A DNA stretch of 64,000 bases from Myroides odoratimimus (GCF_001485415.1 NZ_BCMQ01000001.1:124001-188000), one strand, 5' to 3'; counted from the first letter of the stretch, positions 28,976 to 38,217 are shown. Notes: generated from the letters alone by a model not told the origin. Numbers and translations: made by a program.

Positions 28976-30037
28976 TTAGTTTAATGCTTTATCTACTTCT
29001 TGTATAAAATTAGTATTGTGATTGCGTTGATCAAATCTGTTGGCATAATCATAAGCCGTATCTTTAAAGTAAGTATACAAATCAGATAGCTTATACACAC
29101 CTGACTCTTGATAGTAAGGTAATAGTGGAGATAAACTTAATGTCACTTCTCCTTCCCCTTTCATCAACGGAGCCATTGCCTTAGCAAAATTATAGATATG
29201 TATATCTTCTGCTCCTAACTGCCACTCACAGATACGAGAGAAGAAGCTCCACATCTCAGGGTGCTTTGTCTTTGCCATATACGACACTAACTCTCCCATA
29301 GAGTATCCTACAGAACTATCGTATTGATCATGTGCGTGATATTCTTCTAATGCTTTATCGAAGTAGATAGAAGCTCTATCATCACCCGCATCGTACAACT
29401 TATTAGCGAAACTACAGAAAGTCTGGAATGGCATTGAATAACACGTCAACTTCTTATTGATCAAGTCTTGCGCCTTTACTAATGACTCATCTATATGACC
29501 TAAGTCTAATAAAGTCTCTACTTTAGTATCTAATTCACACGCTGGACAGTTAGCCATATCGTCTAAGATTTCTTCATCTGCCAAACGAATATACTCTTGT
29601 GCTAACTTATAATCTCTTAGATGCAATGCATATCCAGTCATTACATTATAATATGCTCTATCACTATATCCGTTCTTTGTAAGACGTCTTCTTAAGTCAT
29701 CTCCTATTTCTTTAATTTGCTCTAAAGAAATAGAAGCATTGCGGTAAGCAGAACAGAACATCCACTTATACTCCCATAAGAACTCTGACTCGTCAAAATA
29801 ATCTTCGTTAGAATCACTTGCATTAAGTATCCAGGCAAAAGCAGGAAAACTCTCCTCACACTTAGAGGTATTTCTCTCTTTTTGAATTAAAGTCAATCTT
29901 AAATCAAACCCCCAGTCTAAATCATTGTGCTTATCTGCAAGGGCAATAGCCTCTTTTAATGCCTTTACTTTATCACTAAAACTAGGTAACTCTTCTACCT
30001 TTAATAAGATCTTCTGTATTTCTAAATTATAATTCAT
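28976..30037 (-). CDS. Helical-repeat (TPR-like) protein, copy B of the Hsp90 operon
   Basis: A 353-residue soluble protein, helical throughout, with loosely TPR-like pairs (ALHLRDYKLAQEYIRLADEE; LDLGHIDESLVKAQDL). I do not recognise a named family. It is a clear paralogue of the preceding gene: both begin YxLEIQK(I/L)LL and share ADKHNDLDWG, ESEFL-EY-WM-CSAY and NAS(I/L)S-EQI. It is the last gene of a four-gene operon, 2 bp after its paralogue, and ends at the 28914-28948 terminator. It might act as a co-chaperone or client adaptor for the Hsp90-like protein; this is inference from the operon. Confidence 0.75.
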   Translation of the reverse strand: MNYNLEIQKILLKVEELPSFSDKVKALKEAIALADKHNDLDWGFDLRLTLIQKERNTSKCEESFPAFAWILNASDSNEDYFDESEFLWEYKWMFCSAYRNASISLEQIKEIGDDLRRRLTKNGYSDRAYYNVMTGYALHLRDYKLAQEYIRLADEEILDDMANCPACELDTKVETLLDLGHIDESLVKAQDLINKKLTCYSMPFQTFCSFANKLYDAGDDRASIYFDKALEEYHAHDQYDSSVGYSMGELVSYMAKTKHPEMWSFFSRICEWQLGAEDIHIYNFAKAMAPLMKGEGEVTLSLSPLLPYYQESGVYKLSDLYTYFKDTAYDYANRFDQRNHNTNFIQEVDKALN

Positions 30038-30039
30038 AA

Positions 30040-31116
30040 TTATACTTTTATTCCATTCATCATTTTTAACTCTTTGTACTCCTTAGAACAAAAATCTGAG
30101 CCATTGCGCGAGTCAAACTGTAGTCCTAATCTAGTCGCTATATTGTCATAATACTCGTATAACTGTGTCAAATCATACTTGCCGTTAGGCTCATAATATG
30201 ACAACCTTGGGGAAAGGTCTAACGCTATCACGCCTCCTTGAGCACATATTAAAGCTGCATGTCTACTCAACATAAACTGCAAGTCATCTTCTGCATCTAT
30301 CTCCCAATCAGCAATACGCTCAAAAGTAGACCACATTACACTATCTTTTAGTAAATACATAGCATACATCAGACGTGTCATACTGTATAGCATAGAACTG
30401 TTTACTTCCCTTAATGTTTCAAAAGAAGCCTTTGCTTTTTCTAAATAAATAGACGCTCTTACATCCTCAACCTTCGCCATACAATAAGCCATCGCACAAT
30501 AGGTCTCAAAAGGCAAAGCAAAATCACTTAACTTCTTTAACTCCACCTGCTCCATTAGCACAATAGCCTCATCAAACCTTCCCATTAAAACCAAATTCTC
30601 TATACGATAATCATACTCCATTATCTCTATATTCTCATCGTCATAAGGTTCTTGCATCGCTAGTTTAATGTATTCTTCGCCTTTCGCATAATCACCTATA
30701 TTCTGCACATACTCCGCCATAGTGAAGTAATATCCTCTTTTGCTGATATGGTTGCGCTCTAATCTTGTATACAGATCATCCGCTACTGCTAGAATCTGCT
30801 CTGTAGACAGTGAAGCATTACTATATGCAGAGCACAGCATCCACTCATATTCTAACAAGAACTCTGACTCGTGAAAACGCTCAGGGTATCGATCACAGAC
30901 ATCTAGAATCCATGCAAAAGCCAATACACTTTCTGTACATCCAGAAGTAGCGCGTTCTTCGTGTATTAAGCTATAACGCAACTCTACGCCCCAGTCTAAA
31001 TCATTGTGCTTATCTGCAATCTGAATACCTTGACGAATGAAACTTAAACACAGTTCTTGATCATCAAGATTCTCATCAATAGCCAATAACAGCTTTTGTA
31101 TTTCTAACCGATACAT
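30040..31116 (-). CDS. Helical-repeat (TPR-like) protein, copy A of the Hsp90 operon
   Basis: A 358-residue paralogue of the gene that follows it, with the same layout and motifs (IADKHNDLDWGVELR; FHESEFLLEYEWMLCSAYSNAS). It is predicted all-helical, with TPR-like segments such as MAEYVQNIGDYAKGEEYIKLA. It has no signal peptide or membrane helix, so it is cytosolic. It starts 2 bp after the Hsp90-like gene, so translation is probably coupled. The duplication within the operon suggests two related adaptors or a heterodimer. No enzymatic motif is visible. Confidence 0.75.
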   Translation of the reverse strand: MYRLEIQKLLLAIDENLDDQELCLSFIRQGIQIADKHNDLDWGVELRYSLIHEERATSGCTESVLAFAWILDVCDRYPERFHESEFLLEYEWMLCSAYSNASLSTEQILAVADDLYTRLERNHISKRGYYFTMAEYVQNIGDYAKGEEYIKLAMQEPYDDENIEIMEYDYRIENLVLMGRFDEAIVLMEQVELKKLSDFALPFETYCAMAYCMAKVEDVRASIYLEKAKASFETLREVNSSMLYSMTRLMYAMYLLKDSVMWSTFERIADWEIDAEDDLQFMLSRHAALICAQGGVIALDLSPRLSYYEPNGKYDLTQLYEYYDNIATRLGLQFDSRNGSDFCSKEYKELKMMNGIKV

Positions 31117-31118
31117 AC

Positions 31119-32897
31119 TTAAAATTTAGGTAAGAAATTAGACATTCCTAAGATCATAAACTGATATAGAGCATCGTTGAAGGTATCCATTTCTCTTTTA
31201 TTAATAGTATACCCTCCTAGCATAAGAGCTTGTACATAAAGCACATTAATTAGAGCTTCAAACAACTCATCATCATCGATAAGCATTACTTTCTCTACCA
31301 ACTCACTTTGTTGATTAAAACACAGTGTCGGCATTACTTCCTCTTTCTTTTTAAAATGCTGTAACGTACTTGCAAAAGGATTAGACGTTTGAGACAGACT
31401 CTGAATGTTTTTAGAAGTCAGAGCATCCTCATTAGCGATATATATTGCTGTCGTATCTTTTGGTTCAAATCTCTTCACCTCTGCTCTACAGAAATGTCTC
31501 TTTAATATCTTATTCGCTTTATCTATAAAGTTCTCTATACGTTGACTATCTTCTATTGCATCTTCGAATTCTTCTAGAATATCATTAGGTGCGATACGTT
31601 CTAACTTTAACTCTGCATGAGAGCGTTTAAGCTTTTCTATTAGATCCGTTTCATAGCTATACGCTGCATTAATCACTAACTTATTCTGAGAACCTGCTAT
31701 ACGACGTATTTGTCTATAATCATCTAGAGATGGAGTATAGTATATATTCTTATACGTCTCTTTAATCTCTCCGAAAGCCATCATTCCCTGATTTGTCTCA
31801 AAAGGAAGGTAATCTTCGAACATAGTCATAATCTCGTTATCAGATGCCGCCAATGCCTTAATAAACATATGGTGAATACTAATAATCTTCTCTAGAATCT
31901 CAGGGTTAGTAATAGAAAGTGTCTTTAAGTAATCTTTAAAACACTCACTTAACTCCTTTTTAGACTCTTGTAAGACCGCATTATTCATTAATGACTCTCT
32001 AGAAGCCGTAGGTTGTAACGCATTCGAATTAAAAATACAACGCACAAAAGAAGTCCACTCAGGCAACAGATTAGTAGCCTGATCGCATAGATACATCTTT
32101 TTCAGAAATATTTTATGTTCTTTAGTAGCTGTAGTATTCACCTTATTCGGGATAATATAAGCTACTCCTTGTATCTCACCTGCTTCAGAATATAGTCTAA
32201 ACACGTCTAAGAACTTCGTCTTAAACACTTCCTTACCATAGTCTAATAACTGTTCTTTTGAACTTTCATTATCTAACCAAACAGGATTACCATCTAAGCA
32301 TTGTTCTACCTCTCCTTTTTCGATTAGGTTCACTTCTATAGGTAATGCACTACCATAAAACAGCACATTCTGTTTCACCTCATCACGCTTAAACAGACTA
32401 CGCCAAGCTTTCTTTGCATCTAAGATTACCTTAGTACCCACTTCATCTAATAGAGGGATCATTTCTACTTCATACGTACCATCAGCTTTACCCGTCCATC
32501 TTACAGACTCGTCTTTATATAGCGAACGCGATTCTACAACAATAGCCTCACTCACTACTAAACATGACAACAACCCAATACCAAACTTACCGATTAAGTC
32601 TTTATCAGCTAGTTCTCCACGTTTAGAGCTTTGCCCAATAACAGATAAGAACTGATGCACATCATCATGTGTAAGCCCTACTCCATTATCTTGAAAGATT
32701 AAACGATCTCCTTCAAAGGTGATATTGATCTTTCCCTTAAAGCTTTCATCGATGCCTTTTCGGACCGTCACCGCATCCATACCATTCTGTAGAAGTTCTC
32801 TGACGAATACTGTTGGAGAGCTATATATATGCTCTGACAACAGCTCTATCATTCCCTTCATATTCACTTGAAACTGAAATTGTTTCTGATTTTCCAT
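31119..32897 (-). CDS. Hsp90-family (HtpG-like) ATPase
   Basis: A GHKL-ATPase chaperone-like protein of 592 residues, shorter and more divergent than typical HtpG. The N-terminal ATP site is intact: RELLQNGMDA (33-42), DNGVGL (70-75) and GKFGIGLLS (103-111). The middle domain keeps a segment with the phosphate-sensing Arg context (TASRESLMNN). The C-terminal dimerisation part is short. There is no C-terminal MEEVD, so eukaryote-type TPR docking is not expected. Its start overlaps the Sel1-gene stop (TAATG), and two helical-repeat genes follow within 2-3 bp. This resembles the 'HSP90 family protein' of bacterial accessory operons more than the housekeeping htpG, which is probably elsewhere. 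Confidence 0.88.
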   Translation of the reverse strand: MENQKQFQFQVNMKGMIELLSEHIYSSPTVFVRELLQNGMDAVTVRKGIDESFKGKINITFEGDRLIFQDNGVGLTHDDVHQFLSVIGQSSKRGELADKDLIGKFGIGLLSCLVVSEAIVVESRSLYKDESVRWTGKADGTYEVEMIPLLDEVGTKVILDAKKAWRSLFKRDEVKQNVLFYGSALPIEVNLIEKGEVEQCLDGNPVWLDNESSKEQLLDYGKEVFKTKFLDVFRLYSEAGEIQGVAYIIPNKVNTTATKEHKIFLKKMYLCDQATNLLPEWTSFVRCIFNSNALQPTASRESLMNNAVLQESKKELSECFKDYLKTLSITNPEILEKIISIHHMFIKALAASDNEIMTMFEDYLPFETNQGMMAFGEIKETYKNIYYTPSLDDYRQIRRIAGSQNKLVINAAYSYETDLIEKLKRSHAELKLERIAPNDILEEFEDAIEDSQRIENFIDKANKILKRHFCRAEVKRFEPKDTTAIYIANEDALTSKNIQSLSQTSNPFASTLQHFKKKEEVMPTLCFNQQSELVEKVMLIDDDELFEALINVLYVQALMLGGYTINKREMDTFNDALYQFMILGMSNFLPKF

Positions 32898-35422
32898 TAT
32901 CTTCTTCTTTTACGAGGACCTCCTACTATCTTCTGTGCATCTTCATTGCCATTCTCTGCAGCTTGTTGATACCATTCCATAGCAGAATCATCACTCTGAG
33001 GAACACCCTCTCCTTTTAAATAACAGTTAGCTAACTCGTACTGTGCCATATCAAAACCTGCTTCAGCAGCCTGAATCAAATAACTCACACCATATTCAGG
33101 ATCTTTCTCTGCACCATCCCCTTTCACTAACATTAGCCCTACATAACTAGCAGCATCCATATTACCTCTATCAGCTACTTGCTTTAAGTAATGGAATGCT
33201 TCTACTAGATCTCTCTCAGTACCATTGCCATAGAAGTAACATAATCCCAGACGGAATATAGCAGAATCATACTGTCTATCAGCAGCCAATTTATAATAGT
33301 GGAATGCCTTAACCTCATCTACCTCTACTCCTAATCCAAATTGGTAACAAATACCAAGTCCTTCAGAGATATAGTTTCTCTCTTCTGCTGCGATATAGTA
33401 TTCAAAGGCTTTGTCATACTCCTTCTCTTCACCATACCCATATAGATAATAATCCCCTAATGACAACATCCCTAGAGGAGAACCACTCTCTACTGATTTT
33501 TCAAACCATTCTTTACCTAGTTCTACATTTGTTTCTGCTAGATATCCATAAGAGTAATAAACTCCTACTTTATACTGTGCATAGTTAAACCCTGCCTCTG
33601 CACCAACTATCATGTATTCAAAAGCCTTTTCATAATCAGGCTCTCCACCGTTAATACCTTCTTCATAGAACAGAGCGATATCAACATTAGCGTCTACAAA
33701 ACCTAACTCTAGTGCTTTAGAAAATAACTCAAATGATTTCTCTTGGTTCTCTTCACCTCCTGTACCATATCTATAACAGCGAGCTAAGTGATACACACCC
33801 TCAGCCATATCTTGTTCTGCAGCTAACTCAAAGTGAGCTCTTGCTTTAGCATAATCAGGTTCTCCTATACTACCTTCTTCATAGATAAACCCAAGACGAA
33901 TAGCCGCATAAGTATACCCTTCATTCAGCGCATCCTCATATAAGCGAGCTGCCTCAGCAACATCCTGCTCTATACCTTCTCCTCTCTCTAATAGCATTGC
34001 TAGTTCTACCTTACAGTAATTAGAGTTAAAGTATTCTATCCCTCTTTGGTAGTAGCTAACTGCTTTCTCTAGATTAGGTTCTCCAGCATACCCAAAACGG
34101 TGATAACGACCCGCTAATTCTAATCCTGATAAGTTATTTCGCTCAGCTGCTAACTCGAATAGATATAACGCCTTTTCATAATCTGCCTCTTCTTCAAAAT
34201 CAGCATTCTGATACGCTAGTCCTAATCGATAAGGAGCATAATCATTACCTGCTGCCATAGCTTGCTCTAACATTGCTTTTCCTCCTTCTACATCGCGCTC
34301 TACCTCTTCGAAGTCTAATAAAACAAAACCTTTTTCAGACATTGCTCTATCGTATTTATACTCAACTCCTCTATCTAAGAACTCCATCCCTTTAGCAATA
34401 TCTTTAAAATCTTCATTATACAAGTAGATAATAGCTAGCTCTAGTGTAGCCTCACTAGAATAGTAAGCAATAGCTTTCTTGAACATTTCAATACCCGCTT
34501 CTTGCTTAGCTTCTAGTCCTTCTGTTCTAGGATAGAAGTAAGAATACCCTAGTACATATCCTGCATGTGTGATACCATAGTCATAAGCATCTGCTAGTAA
34601 CTCTCTACCTTGCTCTTCTGTATAACCTAATTCTTCAAAACGACCATTACAAGCCATCATTCCTAACAAGTACTTACAGTAAGCACTATTATTCGCAATA
34701 CCATCTTTTAAAGCAGCTTCAGCACTAACGTTATCATCTTCTCTTAGATAATAATCAGCTAAGATATAAAGCCCTCTTTTCTTCACATTGATTAGTTCAG
34801 AGAACTTCTCTACCACAGCTTTACCTTCTTCTCCTGAAGTACATCCTCTAAACTCAATGTTTAACAAAAACAGATTAGCGATATTTGCTCTCTCTCCATC
34901 TACAGCCGTTTTTAGAATTGTTACTGCTCCCTCTTCATCTTTCTCATACCCTTGTGTACCATAATACATAGCATATCCTACATAACATTTACACAAGTCA
35001 TCTCCTAATTCCACACCTTTCTTTAGATAGCCTACAGCTCTTTCTTCATCTCTAAATCCGTATCTAGAGTTAATGAATAATTCATATTGATATGCATAAG
35101 CATGTTTATATCCTCTATCTATAAATATGTCATTCAATGCCTTCACATCTGTAAACCAGTCTGCATAATCCTCATCACTAAGACTCATACTACTATGAAG
35201 ACAGTTAGAGTCCTCATTCAGCTGATCATACAGCTTCTCCAGCACCTCATTATTCTTACCTATTTGTTCAGCCAGCATACAGATTGCATGCGCTTTATAC
35301 CACTCATGTGGATTGCTGTAATCATTCTTATTTAAAAACTCTTCAGCATGTGCTGTAATAGACACACTGTCATTTGCAAATTCTCTAACGTAATTTAAAT
35401 ATTCCATAGTAAACTGTTTCAT
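32897..35422 (-). CDS. Large Sel1-repeat protein
   Basis: An 841-residue protein built almost wholly of Sel1-like repeats, about 36 residues each, over 15 in number. Many show the A..LG..Y..G.....D...A..Y...A pattern (YHLARCYRYGTGGEENQEKSF; YELANCYLKGEGVPQSDDSA). Such solenoids are protein-interaction scaffolds. There is no signal peptide, so it is probably cytosolic, and the C-terminus is basic (GGPRKRRR). It is the first gene of the operon and its stop overlaps the start of the Hsp90-like gene, so the two are made together. A -7 box (TACATTTG, 35472-35479) lies 50 bp upstream. Confidence 0.9.
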   Translation of the reverse strand: MKQFTMEYLNYVREFANDSVSITAHAEEFLNKNDYSNPHEWYKAHAICMLAEQIGKNNEVLEKLYDQLNEDSNCLHSSMSLSDEDYADWFTDVKALNDIFIDRGYKHAYAYQYELFINSRYGFRDEERAVGYLKKGVELGDDLCKCYVGYAMYYGTQGYEKDEEGAVTILKTAVDGERANIANLFLLNIEFRGCTSGEEGKAVVEKFSELINVKKRGLYILADYYLREDDNVSAEAALKDGIANNSAYCKYLLGMMACNGRFEELGYTEEQGRELLADAYDYGITHAGYVLGYSYFYPRTEGLEAKQEAGIEMFKKAIAYYSSEATLELAIIYLYNEDFKDIAKGMEFLDRGVEYKYDRAMSEKGFVLLDFEEVERDVEGGKAMLEQAMAAGNDYAPYRLGLAYQNADFEEEADYEKALYLFELAAERNNLSGLELAGRYHRFGYAGEPNLEKAVSYYQRGIEYFNSNYCKVELAMLLERGEGIEQDVAEAARLYEDALNEGYTYAAIRLGFIYEEGSIGEPDYAKARAHFELAAEQDMAEGVYHLARCYRYGTGGEENQEKSFELFSKALELGFVDANVDIALFYEEGINGGEPDYEKAFEYMIVGAEAGFNYAQYKVGVYYSYGYLAETNVELGKEWFEKSVESGSPLGMLSLGDYYLYGYGEEKEYDKAFEYYIAAEERNYISEGLGICYQFGLGVEVDEVKAFHYYKLAADRQYDSAIFRLGLCYFYGNGTERDLVEAFHYLKQVADRGNMDAASYVGLMLVKGDGAEKDPEYGVSYLIQAAEAGFDMAQYELANCYLKGEGVPQSDDSAMEWYQQAAENGNEDAQKIVGGPRKRRR

Positions 35423-35471
35423 AACTACCTTGTAAACAAGCTGATTTTTTTAGTTCTTTTTCATTTTATAG

Positions 35472-35479
35472 CAAATGTA
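35472..35479 (-). promoter_or_regulatory. Likely -7 box of the Sel1/Hsp90 operon, in a 407-bp gap
   Basis: TACATTTG on the minus strand, followed by a short leader to the Sel1 gene; there is no clear -33 element. The rest of the gap (35423-35829) is A/T-rich and shows nothing else I can support. Confidence 0.4.
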
Positions 35480-35829
35480 GGAAAATGGCAATTAATACAT
35501 GAAATAGTAAATTCCTAAATCACACACATACCACCCTCAAACAGTTAATTAAAATACTACCAATATTTCAAAAAAACATGCTTTTTACTTAAAAATAACA
35601 GAAAAAAAAGAAAAAAAGACTCTTTTAGAAAAACACTCACAAATAGTAGAAGAAGTTAGTTATAAAGTACACATACTGTAATTTAAAAACAGCTTACACT
35701 CACCCTATCAAAACATTAGCACCGTAATTAAGTCAATAAATAAGTAAAAAAATCAAATAAAGAATAGGCAAAAACCGTTCGACTAACTTTCGAACTAACA
35801 ATTTCCTTCTAAAGAGGAAGGCAAATAAA

Positions 35830-37035
35830 TTATAATTTTAAATAACTATTATTTACTCTTGACGAAGAAACAAGAGAGGCTAACAAACCTAGCACAATAA
35901 TAGATACGAGTACAACGAAGATATTTACCCAGTTAAAAGCAACTGGATAAGCAAGTCCTTCTCGGATAGAAATAAACCCAAAAGCAACTTGTAACGAAAC
36001 AACAATACCACCTAACACCAATCCTATCACACTCCCTAACACACAGATAATTAATCCTTGGAATAAAAATATCTTGCGCAGGTCGCTCACAGGTACACCT
36101 ATTTGGTTCAGCGTTTTAATATTAGGCTGTTTTTCAAGAATGATCATAATCATAGACCCTACTAATGTAAACAGAGCCATAATCACCACCAATACGAATA
36201 TCAGATAAACAACTAGATTCTCCATATTCAACATACGGTACAATCCATCGTTTAGCTGTGTTTTATTTTTTACGATATACTCTTCACCGAGTACCTCCTT
36301 AATCTTCTGAATAGCTTTACCTTCAGATACTCCTTCAGCAATAGCCAGCTCTAGATTAGTCACCTCAGTAGTAGGTATATTCAGTAGTGCACGTGCATTA
36401 TCTATATCGACGAACACATACTTATTATCTAGATCATCATTACCTAGTACATATACTCCTGTAGGATTTAAATGTCTTTTAATAAAAGCATCCTCAGGAT
36501 TTTCGATAGTTCCTTTACCAGGTTTTAACGCCAATGCTTCAAAGGCATTCTCTGTATCGAACAGTCCCATAGATAATAAGTGAGACATACCCACTCCCAC
36601 TACTGCATCATCCGTATCAGGTTCTAGCCAACTACCATACTCTACCTTTTCGTCAAAGTCCGTCACATTAACGAAGTCTGAGTCAATCCCTTTAATCATA
36701 GAGACTGCCTGCTTATCCTTAAACGAAAACAACAAGCGATCCTCTACTACCTTAGCTACACCCTTAAAATAACCTGACTCTTCTAAATCCAGAATCTGTC
36801 TGTCTTCGACTACAAAGCTTTTACCCTTTGGGGTAAAAACTTTTAAATCTGGATCTAAATCATCAACGAAAGAAAGACTATACGCTTTTAACCCACTGAA
36901 TACCGATAACACGATAAACATAGCCATAGCACTCACCACAATACCTACAGAAGATATTGTCGTAATAACATTAATTGCCTTGCTTTTACTTTTACTAAAG
37001 GCATAACGTTTCGCTATGTATAGGGAAAACTTCAA
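35830..37035 (-). CDS. LolC/LolE-type ABC transporter permease (FtsX family)
   Basis: Inner-membrane permease that in Gram-negative bacteria releases lipoproteins for transport to the outer membrane. The 401-residue protein has one N-terminal TM helix (INVITTISSVGIVVSAMAMFIVLSVF), a large periplasmic domain, and three C-terminal TM helices (about 275-400), the MacB/FtsX layout. The motif TLVGSMIMIILEKQPNIKTLNQIGVP is the usual coupling-helix region facing the ATPase. No ATPase gene is adjacent, as is common in Bacteroidota. It follows rbfA by 1 bp after the start/stop boundary. Confidence 0.88.
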   Translation of the reverse strand: MKFSLYIAKRYAFSKSKSKAINVITTISSVGIVVSAMAMFIVLSVFSGLKAYSLSFVDDLDPDLKVFTPKGKSFVVEDRQILDLEESGYFKGVAKVVEDRLLFSFKDKQAVSMIKGIDSDFVNVTDFDEKVEYGSWLEPDTDDAVVGVGMSHLLSMGLFDTENAFEALALKPGKGTIENPEDAFIKRHLNPTGVYVLGNDDLDNKYVFVDIDNARALLNIPTTEVTNLELAIAEGVSEGKAIQKIKEVLGEEYIVKNKTQLNDGLYRMLNMENLVVYLIFVLVVIMALFTLVGSMIMIILEKQPNIKTLNQIGVPVSDLRKIFLFQGLIICVLGSVIGLVLGGIVVSLQVAFGFISIREGLAYPVAFNWVNIFVVLVSIIVLGLLASLVSSSRVNNSYLKL

Positions 37036-37036
37036 T

Positions 37037-37429
37037 CTATTTTTTCTTTCTCTTTTCTAATAAGTCAGGATTAGCGATAGGGTTTTCATCACCCGTAAGC
37101 GCTTTGTCGATTTGATCGATATACTCTAAGCTATCATCCACGTAGAACAGTAAGTCTGGCACCTTTCTCATTTGGTGTTTTACTCGCTGTGCTAATTCGT
37201 GTTTAATTAACGGAGCATTAGATTTTATCCCTTTAAGTAGCTCTTCACCTTTATCGATAGGGAAGATACTTAAGTACACTCTCGCTACTGATAAATCACT
37301 TGTTATATTCACTTTAGAAACCGAAATAACTAAGTTAGTTATCCCGTTCTTACGCACCTCACCTTGCAAGATATCCACGATATCTTTTTGCAATAAGGCT
37401 CCCATCTTCTTTTGTCTATTAGTTTCCAT
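37037..37429 (-). CDS. rbfA: Ribosome-binding factor A
   Basis: Helps late maturation of the 30S subunit, binding near helix 1 of 16S rRNA. From the ATG at 37427-37429 the protein has 130 residues, the family's usual length; the longer frame to 37459 adds an unlikely N-tail. The KH-like fold is seen in TNLVISVSKVNITSDLSVARVYLS, and the C-terminal part in RVKHQMRKVPDLLFYVDDSLEY is highly typical. It ends in a basic tail. It forms an operon with the LolC/E-type permease. Confidence 0.93.
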   Translation of the reverse strand: METNRQKKMGALLQKDIVDILQGEVRKNGITNLVISVSKVNITSDLSVARVYLSIFPIDKGEELLKGIKSNAPLIKHELAQRVKHQMRKVPDLLFYVDDSLEYIDQIDKALTGDENPIANPDLLEKRKKK

Positions 37430-37466
37430 GATGCAAAAATACAATTTTTTGAATAGCAAACTTTTT

Positions 37467-37474
37467 TATCTTTG
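37467..37474 (+). promoter_or_regulatory. -7 box for mce
   Basis: TATCTTTG matches TAnnTTTG 26 bp before the mce ATG; a TTTG at 37448-37451 may be the -33 element, although the spacing of 15 nt is short. Confidence 0.45.
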
Positions 37475-37499
37475 TTTATATAACCCAAAACACTAAGAA

Positions 37500-37901
37500 A
37501 TGCGAAAAATAGAACACATCGGAATAGCTGTAAAAGACTTAGAAGCGTCTAATGCCTTATTCGAAAAACTATTCGGTGCTCCAGCTTATAAGGAAGAAGC
37601 TGTAGAAAGCGAAGGAGTAAAAACTTCTTTCTTTATGAATGGCCCTAATAAAATAGAGCTATTAGAAGCAACTAACCCTGATAGCCCTATCGCCAAATTC
37701 TTAGAAAAAAAAGGAGAAGGCATCCATCATATCGCTTTTGATGTAGAAGATATAGAAGCTGAGATGAAAAGATTAGCAGCAGAAGGATTCACATTATTAA
37801 ACGAAATTCCTAAAAAAGGAGCTGATAATAAATTAGTTGCCTTTTTACACCCAAAAACAACCAATGGGGTGCTTATAGAATTATGTCAAGAAATTAAATA
37901 A
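37500..37901 (+). CDS. mce: Methylmalonyl-CoA epimerase
   Basis: Interconverts (2R)- and (2S)-methylmalonyl-CoA between propionyl-CoA/odd-chain metabolism and succinyl-CoA. The 133-residue protein is one vicinal-oxygen-chelate module pair. Metal ligands are visible: His in KIEHIGIAVKDLE, His in GIHHIAFDVED and Glu in VLIELCQE. The length is normal. It is monocistronic and diverges from rbfA. The mutase genes are not in this window. Confidence 0.92.
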   Translation: MRKIEHIGIAVKDLEASNALFEKLFGAPAYKEEAVESEGVKTSFFMNGPNKIELLEATNPDSPIAKFLEKKGEGIHHIAFDVEDIEAEMKRLAAEGFTLLNEIPKKGADNKLVAFLHPKTTNGVLIELCQEIK

Positions 37902-37970
37902 TTTCTTTTAAAACTCTTGCATGAACCAATAAAAAACCATAATATTGCACCCGTTAAACACGTTTTAACT

Positions 37971-38047
37971 GGTCCTATAACTCAGCTGGTTAGAGTAGCT
38001 GACTCATAATCAGCAAGTCCCTGGTTCGAGCCCAGGTGGGACCACCA
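37971..38047 (+). tRNA. tRNA with CAT anticodon (Met, or Ile2 after lysidine modification), copy 1
   Basis: GGTCCTA pairs with TGGGACC as acceptor stem; the D arm has AGCTGGTTAGA; the anticodon stem GCTGA/TCAGC encloses CTCATAA (anticodon CAT); the T arm is CCTGGTTCGAGCCCAGG. The CCA end is encoded (38045-38047). Sequence alone does not settle elongator Met versus Ile2. The 3' half matches the right end of the mobile element at all 43 positions. Confidence 0.93.
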
Positions 38048-38070
38048 CGAAATTTTACGGTCAAAAGACC

Positions 38071-38144
38071 GGTCCTATAACTCAGTTGGTTAGAGTAACT
38101 GACTCATAATCAGTAAGTCCCTGGTTCGAGCCCAGGTGGGACCA
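38071..38144 (+). tRNA. tRNA with CAT anticodon, copy 2; integration site of the element
   Basis: Nearly identical to copy 1, with compensating changes in the anticodon stem (ACTGA/TCAGT instead of GCTGA/TCAGC), so it still folds. After the discriminator A at 38144 the sequence is CTAAAA, so CCA is not encoded and must be added by enzyme. Its 3' half (38103-38145) is the left attachment repeat of the 18.3-kb element. Confidence 0.92.
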
Positions 38145-38145
38145 C
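38103..38145 (+). repeat. attL: left 43-bp attachment repeat
   Basis: CTCATAATCAG to GGGACCAC, the tRNA anticodon loop through the acceptor end. It differs from attR only at 38114 (T here, C there). Confidence 0.92.
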
Positions 38146-38158
38146 TAAAATTTCAAAG

Positions 38159-38189
38159 AAGCATCTATTGTAAAATAGGTGCTTTTTTT
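38159..38189 (+). terminator. Element-borne terminator behind the reconstituted tRNA
   Basis: AAGCATCTATT (38159-38169), loop GTAA, AATAGGTGCTT (38174-38184), then T-run. The stem is a near copy of the terminator beyond attR (56467-56499). Confidence 0.88.
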
Positions 38190-38217
38190 ATGCCCTTTTT
38201 TCTCGTTTCACTTCATC

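Noticed and set aside
31119..32897. Housekeeping htpG
   Set aside because: Too short and divergent, and locked in an operon with repeat proteins; called Hsp90-family without the htpG symbol.
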